Positions 35,112 to 43,518 of a DNA stretch of 64,000 nucleotides are shown piece by piece (within the stretch, counting starts at the first letter, position 1; each line of letters opens with the position of its first letter). This stretch comes from Marinobacter maritimus. Lineage in GTDB: Bacteria > Pseudomonadota > Gammaproteobacteria > Pseudomonadales > Oleiphilaceae. The stretch lies in the NCBI RefSeq assembly GCF_007671675.1, contig NZ_VCGW01000006.1, positions 62,001 through 126,000 on the forward strand, given 5' to 3'. A program made the translations under genes and the position numbers. Under the pieces are notes generated by a model. It was not told where the DNA came from and did no database searches. It saw nothing but the letters and a program-made list of their open reading frames with translations.

Positions 35112-36365
35112 TCAGACCCGCTCGATAATTCCATCTACCACCCTGTCCAGCGCACCTCTATTTTTGTTAACCACGCTCAATGCACGCTTTCCACTGGCCT
35201 GGCGCTCGACAGCATCACCGAACAGAACCGCCAAATGACGGTATAGCTCACCCGCATCGCTGACCATCGTCACGCCACGGTCGTCGAGAAGCCTTTGATA
35301 AATGGTTTCAAAGTTGAAAACGTGGGGCCCAGAGATCACAGGAATCCCCCAACCAGCCGGCTCCAAAGGATTGTGACCACCGCGTTCAATCAAAGAACCA
35401 CCCACAAACGCCACGTCGCTGGAGCCATAAAGCATCATCAGCTCGCCCATGGTATCCCCGAGATAAACATTTGCATGCGAAGGGTCTTCAGCGAGGGAGC
35501 GCCGCGCCAGAGTAAATGCCTGTTTACCGACTTTTTCCGTAACCGATTCAAAGCGCTCAGGGTGGCGAGGCACCAGAATCAACAGGGCATTCGGATGGGC
35601 GTTCAAAAGCTGCCGGTGCGCCGCCAGCAACTGGGCATCTTCACCTTCATGGGTACTCCCGGCAATCCAGACCGGACGTGAGAAAAAGGATGCCTTAAGC
35701 TTTTGCGAAGCCTCCCTCAAGGCGTCTGGGATATCCACATCAAACTTCACACTCCCTGTCACCGCAACCTTGGATGCTGCAACGCCAATTCTGCGAAACC
35801 GCTCTGCATCCTTTTCGGCCTGTGCAGCCACCCAGCTGATGCTGCGCATGATCGGGGCGACCAGGCTTTTTACTCGCTCATAACCTCGGGCCGAGCGCTC
35901 AGAAAGCCGCGCATTGATCAGAAAAACCGGCACGCGCCGGGAACGGCTCTGGCGTATCATATTCGGCCAAATTTCCGTTTCCATGATAACCAGAATTCTG
36001 GGGTTGGCACGGTTCAGAAAACGACGGATCGAGCCCGGGGTATCGTAGGGTGCGTAAGCATACTGGACCTGATTACCAAACATTTTCATGGCCTGTGTCA
36101 GACCTGTGTCTGTCATGGCGGTCATCAGTATCGTAATGTCCGGGTTCCGGGCGAGCAGCCGCCGCACCATAGGCGCCGCTGCAATCGTCTCGCCTACAGA
36201 AACAGCATGCACCCACACCACGCTGCCGTTGGTCCGTTGCACGAAACCCAAGCGCTGTTGCCAGTTCCGGCGCAGTTCGGGGGCCTTACGGCCCTGCCAC
36301 CACAAACGCAAAAGAATAAATGGCAGTAGCAACCGTATAAGCTGTGAATAGATAAATTGAAGCAC
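35112..36365 (-). CDS. waaA: 3-deoxy-D-manno-octulosonic acid (Kdo) transferase
   Basis: WaaA adds Kdo to lipid IVA at the cytoplasmic face of the inner membrane. An N-terminal membrane-associated helix is followed by HAVSVGETIAAAPMV, where Glu59 is the likely catalytic base, then METEIWPNMI, and by the donor-site segments GSTHEGEDAQLL, LVPRHPERF and ERGGHNPLEPAGWG. I chose GTG 36365 with GGGAG upstream, giving 417 residues; the open frame extends to a TTG at 36404. Whether it adds one or two Kdo units cannot be read from sequence, but a KdkA-type kinase lies nearby (54324-55040). Confidence 0.92.
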   Translation of the reverse strand: MLQFIYSQLIRLLLPFILLRLWWQGRKAPELRRNWQQRLGFVQRTNGSVVWVHAVSVGETIAAAPMVRRLLARNPDITILMTAMTDTGLTQAMKMFGNQVQYAYAPYDTPGSIRRFLNRANPRILVIMETEIWPNMIRQSRSRRVPVFLINARLSERSARGYERVKSLVAPIMRSISWVAAQAEKDAERFRRIGVAASKVAVTGSVKFDVDIPDALREASQKLKASFFSRPVWIAGSTHEGEDAQLLAAHRQLLNAHPNALLILVPRHPERFESVTEKVGKQAFTLARRSLAEDPSHANVYLGDTMGELMMLYGSSDVAFVGGSLIERGGHNPLEPAGWGIPVISGPHVFNFETIYQRLLDDRGVTMVSDAGELYRHLAVLFGDAVERQASGKRALSVVNKNRGALDRVVDGIIERV

Positions 36366-36487
36366 GCAGGACTCCCGGCAAATCAGTGCGCTATCATATC
36401 CCAAAGCCTATTGATTTGCTTCCGATTGACCCTGCCGGGCACCATAGTCTGCCCAGCAATCCATTGAACCCTCGGGACCCGTTTCAC

Positions 36488-37435
36488 GTGAAGAAGAAAT
36501 ATCGCAAGCAGCCGCGCAACACCGACTACTCCGCCTACCTCCATCCTCGCTGGTGGCCGACTTGGGGCGGGGTTTTTGTAATGTGGTGTGTGGCACAGCT
36601 TCCTATCCGTTTTCAATGGTGGCTCGGCAAGTGTGCGGGGCTTCTGGCCTGGCGCTTTGCCGATAGGCGTCGCCACATAGCCGAGGTTAACATCCGCCTA
36701 TGCTTCCCGGAGTTCAATCAGGCACAGCAGGCTGCTTTGGTTCGAAATACCTTTATTGCCAATGGAATTGGCCTGATCGAGCTGGGCATCGCATGGTTCC
36801 GAAACCCTGCAAAGCTCACCGGAATAACGAATGTTCACGGCAAGGAGAACCTCGATAAGGCACTGACCGAGGGCAAAGGTGTGCTGCTTCTTGGAGGCCA
36901 TTACAGCACTCTGGACCTCGGCGGCAGCCTGATTACCGAGTACATTGAAGCGGATGTTATGCAGCGGGATCACAACAATCCGCTGATGAATGCGATCATG
37001 ACCCGGGCCAGGGAGCGCCGGTATGACGCCGTTCTCGGAGCCCGGGATCTCAGAGGCTTGTTCCGGAGCCTGCGCAATAATCGCACCGTATGGTATGCCG
37101 CTGACCAGGACTATGGGCGCAAAGATATCGTATTTGCGCCCTTCTTTGGCATACCAACCGGCACCATAACCGCAACGTCACGTATTGCGGCGCGTAGCAA
37201 ATGCAAGGTGGTTCCGTTCAGCCATTTTCGGCGAGACGATAAACCCGGTTACGATATTTATTTTCACCCTCCGCTGGAACCTTTCCCTAGCGGAGATGAT
37301 TTGCAGGATGCGACTTTGATCAACCAGATTCTGGAGAGCGAGATTCGGCGCGCTCCAGACCAGTACCTTTGGATGCACCGACGTTTTAAAACGCGACCAG
37401 ACAAAGACGATCCGGGCTTCTATGGCAAAAAATAA
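36488..37435 (+). CDS. lpxL: Lipid A acyltransferase, LpxL/HtrB family
   Basis: This inner-membrane enzyme transfers a secondary acyl chain to Kdo2-lipid IVA. The catalytic HX4D motif is GGHYSTLDL (His138, Asp143). Also present are SAYLHPRWWPTW at the N-terminus, matching E. coli LpxL, the membrane segment VFVMWCVAQLPI, and DQDYGRKDIVFAPFFGIPT. The start is uncertain. GTG 36488 gives MKKKYRKQPRN and fits the family, while GTG 36386 adds 34 residues. It is divergent from waaA and overlaps the next gene by 14 bases. Confidence 0.88.
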   Translation: MKKKYRKQPRNTDYSAYLHPRWWPTWGGVFVMWCVAQLPIRFQWWLGKCAGLLAWRFADRRRHIAEVNIRLCFPEFNQAQQAALVRNTFIANGIGLIELGIAWFRNPAKLTGITNVHGKENLDKALTEGKGVLLLGGHYSTLDLGGSLITEYIEADVMQRDHNNPLMNAIMTRARERRYDAVLGARDLRGLFRSLRNNRTVWYAADQDYGRKDIVFAPFFGIPTGTITATSRIAARSKCKVVPFSHFRRDDKPGYDIYFHPPLEPFPSGDDLQDATLINQILESEIRRAPDQYLWMHRRFKTRPDKDDPGFYGKK

Positions 37436-38402
37436 AGCATCATCAGCACCCGTAATATGGTTGCTCACAGACGACAAACCGGGGCACAGGAACCAACTCA
37501 AAGGCCTGGGCAACCGGTTACGCGTGAAAGCAGGCGCCAGCCTGTTCTGGATAGATGCGCACCACGCCAAGGTTCCATTTTGGCGTGCACTGCTGGCAAT
37601 GCCTCCCAAGCTGGATAGAGCACTCCCCCACCCGGATCTGATCATCGCTGCGGGCTCAGGTACTCACGGGCTCCTGCTGTCTTTACGGAGGCTCAGGAAA
37701 GCCAAGACACTGGTTATCATGAAGCCCGGGTTCCCTCGCACCTGGGTCGGCGGCTCAATTATTCCCGCCCACGATGGCGTTGCGCAAAACCGGGACACCC
37801 TGATCACCGAAGGTGTCATCAACACAATCACCCCCCTGGCAAGGATCACGGACAAGCCGGAAGCTCTGTTGCTACTTGGAGGGCCTTCTCCACATTTTGA
37901 CTGGGACGACGACGTTGTGTTTGGACAAGTTGTCAACCTGATCGGCGAATACCCGCAATGGCGCTGGACGATCAGCAGTTCAAGGCGGACACCGAACGCT
38001 CTCAGGGAAAGGCTTGATGAGCTTTCCGGCCTGCGGGTCACAGTGGTAAATCCTGACGATACCCACGAAGACTGGCTTAACCATCACGTTGCCACATCCA
38101 GAGCAATCTGGGTAACGCCAGACAGCATGTCGATGGTGTGCGAAGCTGCAACATCCGGTGTGCCTACCGGGCTATTTCAGCTCTCTGAGCGATCAGACAG
38201 TCGGGTTGCCAGCGGTGTTCGACGATTGGTCGAAATGGGTTATGTAGCCCGCTGGAGCGACCATGCTACGGTTATGGGGGGCAAAACCGGGCAGGAGAAA
38301 CCTCTTTGGGAGGCGGACCGGGCTGCAAACTGGGTCATCCAGCGCTGGCTTGCATCGGGAGCAGGCAAGACGCAAAAAGCACAAAAGAGGACAACTACTT
38401 GA
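37422..38402 (+). CDS. ELM1/GtrOC1 family putative nucleoside-diphosphate-sugar epimerase or glycosyltransferase
   Basis: A 326-residue protein of the family first described as mitochondrial fission ELM1 (DUF1022). Hallmarks are IWLLTDDKPGHRNQLKGLG at the N-terminus, PDLIIAAGSGTHG, the VWVTPDSMSM-type run WVTPDSMSMVCEAATSGVP and a C-terminal GT-B-like fold. Bacterial members cluster with LPS genes, but the reaction is not established. It overlaps lpxL upstream, and its stop overlaps the TTG start of the next GT4 gene (TTGA), so the block is translationally coupled. Confidence 0.75.
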   Translation: MAKNKASSAPVIWLLTDDKPGHRNQLKGLGNRLRVKAGASLFWIDAHHAKVPFWRALLAMPPKLDRALPHPDLIIAAGSGTHGLLLSLRRLRKAKTLVIMKPGFPRTWVGGSIIPAHDGVAQNRDTLITEGVINTITPLARITDKPEALLLLGGPSPHFDWDDDVVFGQVVNLIGEYPQWRWTISSSRRTPNALRERLDELSGLRVTVVNPDDTHEDWLNHHVATSRAIWVTPDSMSMVCEAATSGVPTGLFQLSERSDSRVASGVRRLVEMGYVARWSDHATVMGGKTGQEKPLWEADRAANWVIQRWLASGAGKTQKAQKRTTT

Positions 38403-39514
38403 GAATTATTCAGGCACTGCCGGCTCTTTTCAGTGGCGGTGTAGAAAGAGGAACAGTGGAATTTGCGTCTGATCTGGTGCGGCATGGCCATGAGTCTTTT
38501 GTCGTATCCAGTGGCGGCCCGCTGGCAAAACGACTTCAGGAACAAGGCTCAACCCACATACAGATGCCCATTCATCGCAAAACGCCCGCGTCTTTCGGTC
38601 AGATCCGGCCCATGAGAAAGCTGATCCGTGAGCTGCAGCCAGACATCATTCACGTGCGCTCACGCATGCCGGCCTGGATCGTACGCCTGGCGTTGAAGGG
38701 TTTACCAGCGCATCAGCGCCCCGCCGTTGTTTCAAGCTTCCACGGCATGTACTCCGTGAACCCCTACAGCGCGATCATGGCAAAATCAGATCACGTGATT
38801 GCAGTTTCAAACTGTGTTCGAGATTACGTTCTCCGCAATTTCAAGGTTCCTGAACAAAAGCTGACCGTAATACAGCGCGGTGTGGATGTGGATTACTTTC
38901 AGAAGCGTGAGTTGAGCAACGCATGGCGACAGACTTTGTTTGCACAGTTTCCGCACCTCGAGGACAAACGCATTCTGATGATGCCGGGGCGCATTTCTCG
39001 CTGGAAAGGCCAACTGGAGTTTCTTGAGGCCATGGAGGAAATCGTCCGCAAAATGCCAGATTGCCACGGCATCATTGTTGGCGGAGCAGAACCCGGCAAA
39101 GAGCACTTCATGGGAGAGCTTGAACAACACCGGGCGAAACTTGGGCTTAACGATAAGGTCACCTTTCTGGGACAACGAAACGACATGGCGGAGCTTTATC
39201 TGTTCGCCAACCTGGTTTGCCATATGTCGACAAAGCCCGAGCCCTTCGGCCGCACGGTTACCGAAGCGCTTTCATCCGGAACACCCGTCGTCGCCTTTAA
39301 CCGGGGAGGCGCGGCAGAAACACTGCAGGCATGCTTTCCTGACGGGCTGGTCACGCCCGATGACACCCGTGAGTTCGCCCAGGTTGCACTCAGGCTGTTG
39401 AGCGACAGCACTCCGAATATCGAGATCCCCTTCAAGTTTCGCCTTCAGGCGCAAACGGAGTCGACACTGGAGGTTTACCGCAAAGTTCTTGCTAAAGTGC
39501 CCTCTTCACCATGA
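38399..39514 (+). CDS. Glycosyltransferase family 4 (LPS core)
   Basis: GT-B fold retaining glycosyltransferase of 371 residues. N-terminal acceptor half: QALPALFSGGVERGTVEFA and DIIHVRSRMPAW. C-terminal donor half: PGRISRWKGQLEFLEAM, a GGAEPGKEHF loop, and the EX7E motif in KPEPFGRTVTEALSSGTPVV. I chose TTG 38399 because AGAGGA lies 7 bases upstream and the protein then starts LRIIQALPALFSGGVE. An open frame from 38306 lies inside the upstream gene. It overlaps the next gene as ATGA. Substrates are not evident. Confidence 0.85.
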   Translation: MRIIQALPALFSGGVERGTVEFASDLVRHGHESFVVSSGGPLAKRLQEQGSTHIQMPIHRKTPASFGQIRPMRKLIRELQPDIIHVRSRMPAWIVRLALKGLPAHQRPAVVSSFHGMYSVNPYSAIMAKSDHVIAVSNCVRDYVLRNFKVPEQKLTVIQRGVDVDYFQKRELSNAWRQTLFAQFPHLEDKRILMMPGRISRWKGQLEFLEAMEEIVRKMPDCHGIIVGGAEPGKEHFMGELEQHRAKLGLNDKVTFLGQRNDMAELYLFANLVCHMSTKPEPFGRTVTEALSSGTPVVAFNRGGAAETLQACFPDGLVTPDDTREFAQVALRLLSDSTPNIEIPFKFRLQAQTESTLEVYRKVLAKVPSSP

Positions 39515-40551
39515 ACTCACCTGAGCGCCTCACCCTTGCCCAGTTAATCGCCACTCCGGGAGGTAATTGGGGGGGCATGGAAAAGCACACGGCTGACCTT
39601 GCAGACGAACTTGCCCGCCGCGGCCACAAGGTGCACGTTCTTGCACACCCGGATTACCGGCATCGCTTTTCACACGAGATCACCTTCCACCCTTTGCCGG
39701 TACAATGGGGAAGGCGGAACCCCCTGCTAAAGCAGCGTTTGAAACGAATGCTTCGCAAGCTATCTCCCGATGTAATCCACGCTCAAGGCAGCAAGGCGGC
39801 CGCACTGATCTCAGGTCTGGGAACTCAGGGAAGCGTAACGGTGGGCACTGTCCATGGCACCAAATCCAGCCATAAGGATTTCAACAAACTTGAGGGTGTA
39901 ATTGCCGTTAGCAAAGGCATCCGGGAGGCGTTGTCCCACCCTGATTCAATCCTCATCCACAATGGGGTCAAGTCTCAGAACGAGGTGGGCAGAACAACTC
40001 ACCCCGTACCCGGAAACCAGGCCTTTGCAGTTGCCATAGGTCGCCTCGAGCCGGTCAAGCAGTTCGGCAACCTGATTTCTGTGTGGGCAACAGTCAATCC
40101 TGCACTGCCACTCTATATTCTGGGCGAGGGCTCCGAGGCCGAAAAGCTGAGGGTACAGGTCCAGCACCTGGGAGCTGAAAGCTTCATAAAACTGCCCGGC
40201 TACGAAGAAAACCCGGCGGCCTGGCTTCAGAAAGCTTCTGTGTGCGTAATCAGTTCCGAACGCGAGGGTTTTCCATACACTCTTGTCGAAGCTCTACTGA
40301 TGCGCTGCCCCGTGCTTTCAACGCCCGTCAATGGTGCGCTTGAGATGCTTCCTGCCGAAAGCCTGGCAACCGCAACAGACCTGAGCGCATTACACACCCT
40401 GTTGTCAGCTCAACTTGCAGATCCGGAAAGCCTGAAAAAAAGCCAGGAAGCATGTTTTGAACATACTTCGCGGGAGCTGACACTGGAGGCCATGACGAGC
40501 CGGACAGAAGCTTTCTATTTCAAGCTTCTCAGCGCAAACTCCCGGGCCTGA
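39511..40551 (+). CDS. Glycosyltransferase family 4 (LPS core)
   Basis: A second GT4 of 346 residues, starting MNSPERLTLAQLIATPGGNW. Acceptor-side features are GGMEKHTADLADELARRGHK and DVIHAQGSKAAALI. Donor-side features are AIGRLEPVKQFGNLI and the EX7E motif SSEREGFPYTLVEALLMRCPVL. It is coupled to the previous GT4 by ATGA overlap. Its last 23 bases overlap the 3' end of the convergent SGNH gene. Sugar specificity is unknown. Confidence 0.85.
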   Translation: MNSPERLTLAQLIATPGGNWGGMEKHTADLADELARRGHKVHVLAHPDYRHRFSHEITFHPLPVQWGRRNPLLKQRLKRMLRKLSPDVIHAQGSKAAALISGLGTQGSVTVGTVHGTKSSHKDFNKLEGVIAVSKGIREALSHPDSILIHNGVKSQNEVGRTTHPVPGNQAFAVAIGRLEPVKQFGNLISVWATVNPALPLYILGEGSEAEKLRVQVQHLGAESFIKLPGYEENPAAWLQKASVCVISSEREGFPYTLVEALLMRCPVLSTPVNGALEMLPAESLATATDLSALHTLLSAQLADPESLKKSQEACFEHTSRELTLEAMTSRTEAFYFKLLSANSRA

Positions 40552-41218
40552 GCGCCTTCTGAACACAATCTGCGACAACGCGGTGCCCTCGGGTGGTAAG
40601 GTGAGTTCCATCGTCCATCAGACATACATCAAGATTGCTCCAGAGTTCATCCCAGGCATCCGCATAGATTGCGTTGTGCTCCTCGTCAGCAAGATTTGAA
40701 AGAGCTGTGTTATATCTCAGGATTCTCGGGTTCCGGGATGTGTCACGGTTCGGAGCCGTCGCCACCAGAACAAACTGGCTGTCCGGGGCAGACTTCAGGA
40801 CTGTCCGTACGTTTTCAATGTACTCTTCCAACGGTACTTGCTCGACAGCCCCCAGCCTTTTTTGAAGCTGTAAAGAGCGCGCCCACTTCTTCAGCTTTTT
40901 AACCAGTTTTCTTGCCAGCTTCCGGCGCGGGTTGTCAGGGTAATAAAGCACATAAGGCGCACCGCGAAACGTCAGCCAGGAATCCACCAGCCCGTACTGT
41001 ACACACACTAATGCATATTCCGATGGAGGAAACGCTGCAGCATACTGCAGCAGTTCCCGGGTAGTGCTCATGGTGTGCCCGCAATTTTTGAACTCAAGCT
41101 CCAGCGCATCTGCAACCTGCTCAGCCCAGACGGGGCCTTCAAGGGTTCGAAAACCCTCTGTGTTACAATCACCAAATGCCAAACAAGGTTTGGATACCTC
41201 TGAAAAACTCATAGCCAT
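40529..41218 (-). CDS. SGNH/GDSL-like hydrolase with Cys at the nucleophile position
   Basis: A 229-residue protein with block I reading LAFGDCNTEG where SGNH enzymes have GDS, so Cys18 replaces the nucleophilic Ser (codon TGT confirmed on the minus strand). Other blocks look intact: a Gly in VQYGLVDSW, an Asn in ATAPNRD, and the catalytic Asp-His pair in DGTHLTTRGH near the C-terminus. No signal peptide is seen, so it is probably cytoplasmic. I chose ATG 41218 with GGAG upstream; ATG 41212 is also possible. It may remove or add O-acyl groups on glycans, by analogy with LPS-linked SGNH proteins. That is inference. Confidence 0.7.
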   Translation of the reverse strand: MAMSFSEVSKPCLAFGDCNTEGFRTLEGPVWAEQVADALELEFKNCGHTMSTTRELLQYAAAFPPSEYALVCVQYGLVDSWLTFRGAPYVLYYPDNPRRKLARKLVKKLKKWARSLQLQKRLGAVEQVPLEEYIENVRTVLKSAPDSQFVLVATAPNRDTSRNPRILRYNTALSNLADEEHNAIYADAWDELWSNLDVCLMDDGTHLTTRGHRVVADCVQKALRPGSLR

Positions 41219-41306
41219 CAGGCTCCAGTTGCCAGCAGAACAAATTGCCAGTGATGAGATTCAACCTGACAATCAGCCTATAACTCCGAAGAGACGAAAT
41301 ACTGCT

Positions 41307-41975
41307 GTGATAGATCTTTCTGACCAAAAGCCCTTTGCTTCGGGCTACAACCGCCATTGCTACCTGCACCCGGGCATCCCTGGCCGCTGTCTGAAAGTCA
41401 TTCGCCCGGAAAATATAGAAGCGCGTTATCAGCGGCAGATGCCTCTCAAAAAACTGCTCGGCAAGTCCAGGATCAACGACAACACACAGGAACAACGTGC
41501 ACATCAGCAGGTTGCAATAGTATCGTTGATCAAACAGGGCCACGAAAGCATTGTCTGGCACCATCTCCCGCGGTTCTATGGCGAAACGCCAACATCGCTC
41601 GGCACCGCCAATGAAAGTGAGCTTCTTCTGGACGATCACGGGGATCCGGCTCAAACGCTTGAGAGCTACCTGAAACAACACGGTTTTGACGCCCCCATAA
41701 AAGCAGCTTCGGAGCGCTTCTGTGAGTGGCTCGAAAAAACAGGCATATTGACCCGCAACCTCTTGCCTCACAACCTGGTCATAGCCCGACGTAACAATCA
41801 ACCAGAGCTTCTTCTGGTCGATGGGCTGGGAGCACCCGGCGCTCAGAACACGCTTGCAGCGATTCCGGCATGGCGAAGGCGCTACACAGCGAGACGAGTC
41901 AATCGCTTCTACAAGCGCATTGCATGGGAGCTCAGTGATAGAAAGCAAACCTGGGAAGCCGCGCAACGACTATGA
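41307..41975 (+). CDS. YrbL-like (PhoP regulatory network) kinase-fold protein
   Basis: A 222-residue protein that begins VIDLSDQKPFASGYNRHCYL followed by HPGIPGRCLKVI. This aligns with E. coli YrbL (a PhoP/PhoQ-regulated protein), and the C-terminal half has GILTRNLLPHNLVIARR and LLLVDGLGAPG, a diverged kinase-like catalytic loop and D-x-G. I chose GTG 41307 because it matches the YrbL start. An open frame from 41064 overlaps the divergent SGNH gene. A role in LPS phosphorylation or sugar phosphorylation is plausible from context but not shown. Confidence 0.75.
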   Translation: MIDLSDQKPFASGYNRHCYLHPGIPGRCLKVIRPENIEARYQRQMPLKKLLGKSRINDNTQEQRAHQQVAIVSLIKQGHESIVWHHLPRFYGETPTSLGTANESELLLDDHGDPAQTLESYLKQHGFDAPIKAASERFCEWLEKTGILTRNLLPHNLVIARRNNQPELLLVDGLGAPGAQNTLAAIPAWRRRYTARRVNRFYKRIAWELSDRKQTWEAAQRL

Positions 41976-42102
41976 CGCCTGTAACGAGCTCGCGGCACTG
42001 CGCAGCTGCGCTGTCGATGCTCAATCCATATGGTAAGATTCCACCTGCGAACACAGGGTTCAGGAACGCTCTCACAAACTCAATCAAGCCTGGAGTAAGC
42101 TC

Positions 42103-43518
42103 ATGATTCATCCCGTCATTATGGCTGGCGGTACCGGCTCGCGTCTTTGGCCGCTGTCACGACAACTGAACCCGAAACAGTTTCTCAAACTGACAGACGG
42201 CCCCCTCTCGATGCTGCAATCGACGGTGGCCAGACTTGACGGAATGGACGCGCAAAAACCACTCCTGATCTGCAATGAAGAGCACCGCTTTCTGGCTGCG
42301 GAACAAATGCGGCAGTCCGGCCATGAAGATAGCTGCATCATTCTTGAGCCCTGCGGACGAAACACTGCTCCAGCAATCGCGTTGGCGGCACTTCAGCTAT
42401 GTGAGAGCGCCCATGGCGATGACCCGCTTATGCTGGTTCTTGCCGCCGACCACCTGATCAAAGATGTCGAGGCTTTTCAGGCAGGCGTGGCAAAGGCTGT
42501 ACCTCAGGCAAAGGAAGGCAAGCTTGTCACCTTCGGCATTGTCCCCAACCAACCTGAAACCGGGTATGGCTATATACACCGTAGCAGCGAACTGGCCACA
42601 GATTGCTACACCGTTGATGGTTTTGTGGAAAAGCCCGATATCGAGACCGCTCAAGCCTATCTTGCGTCTGGAGAGTACCTCTGGAACAGCGGCATGTTTC
42701 TGTTCGGCGCCAGACAATATCTGACCGAGCTGGAACTGCATCGCCCTGACATTCTGGCTGCCTGCCGCGCAGCGATGGCAGACACCAGCGAGGACCTTCA
42801 CTTTATCCGGGTAAATTCGGAACGGTTTGCAAGCTGTCCTTCCGAATCTGTTGACTACGCCGTCATGGAGAAAACCGATCACGCTGTCGTCGTTTCACTG
42901 GACGCCGGGTGGAGCGACATCGGATCCTGGTCCGCACTTTGGGATGTCAGTGAAAAAGACCGGAACGGAAACAGCCTCAGCGGCGATGTGATAGCCCATC
43001 AAACCCGCAACACGCTTGTTCGCGCAGAGAGTCGGCTCGTTGCAACCATTGGTGTTGATGACCTTGTCATCATTGAGACCAACGATGCCATTCTTGTTGC
43101 TCACAAAGACAAAGTGCAGGATGTAAAAGCCGTGGTTGAGCAAATCCGCAGCGACGGCCGGCACGAGCATATGAATCACCGTGAGGTTTACCGGCCTTGG
43201 GGGGTCTACGACTCCATAGACAGTGGCCCGCGCTATCAGGTGAAGCGAATTACGGTAAAGCCCGGCGCAAAACTCTCCGTTCAGATGCACCATCATCGTG
43301 CTGAGCACTGGATTGTCGTCAGCGGCACTGCGCGGGTAACTAACGGCGAGAAAACCTATCTGGTCACCGAAAACCAGTCGACATACATTCCCATAGGCCA
43401 GGTGCACTCGCTGGAAAACCCCGGGGTCATTGACCTGGAGTTGATTGAGGTGCAATCCGGCTCCTATCTTGGTGAGGATGACATTGTCAGATACGAAGAC
43501 CGGTACGGCAGAAAATGA
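42103..43518 (+). CDS. manC: Mannose-1-phosphate guanylyltransferase / mannose-6-phosphate isomerase
   Basis: A type II bifunctional enzyme (AlgA/ManC) that isomerises fructose-6-phosphate and makes GDP-mannose. The nucleotidyltransferase domain has VIMAGGTGSRLWPLSRQLNP and DGFVEKPD. The C-terminal cupin isomerase domain (from about residue 350) has EVYRPWGVYDSID and the metal site VQMHHHRAEHWIVVSGTA. The ribosome site GGAG is upstream, and the length (471) is typical. It heads a plus-strand block and overlaps the next gene as ATGA. It implies mannose or a GDP-mannose-derived sugar in the surface glycan. Confidence 0.95.
   Translation: MIHPVIMAGGTGSRLWPLSRQLNPKQFLKLTDGPLSMLQSTVARLDGMDAQKPLLICNEEHRFLAAEQMRQSGHEDSCIILEPCGRNTAPAIALAALQLCESAHGDDPLMLVLAADHLIKDVEAFQAGVAKAVPQAKEGKLVTFGIVPNQPETGYGYIHRSSELATDCYTVDGFVEKPDIETAQAYLASGEYLWNSGMFLFGARQYLTELELHRPDILAACRAAMADTSEDLHFIRVNSERFASCPSESVDYAVMEKTDHAVVVSLDAGWSDIGSWSALWDVSEKDRNGNSLSGDVIAHQTRNTLVRAESRLVATIGVDDLVIIETNDAILVAHKDKVQDVKAVVEQIRSDGRHEHMNHREVYRPWGVYDSIDSGPRYQVKRITVKPGAKLSVQMHHHRAEHWIVVSGTARVTNGEKTYLVTENQSTYIPIGQVHSLENPGVIDLELIEVQSGSYLGEDDIVRYEDRYGRK

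Noticed and set aside
41169..41966. 265-codon minus-strand open frame opposite the YrbL-like gene
   Set aside because: The plus-strand protein aligns with YrbL from its start. The antisense frame has no motif and would overlap the SGNH gene.
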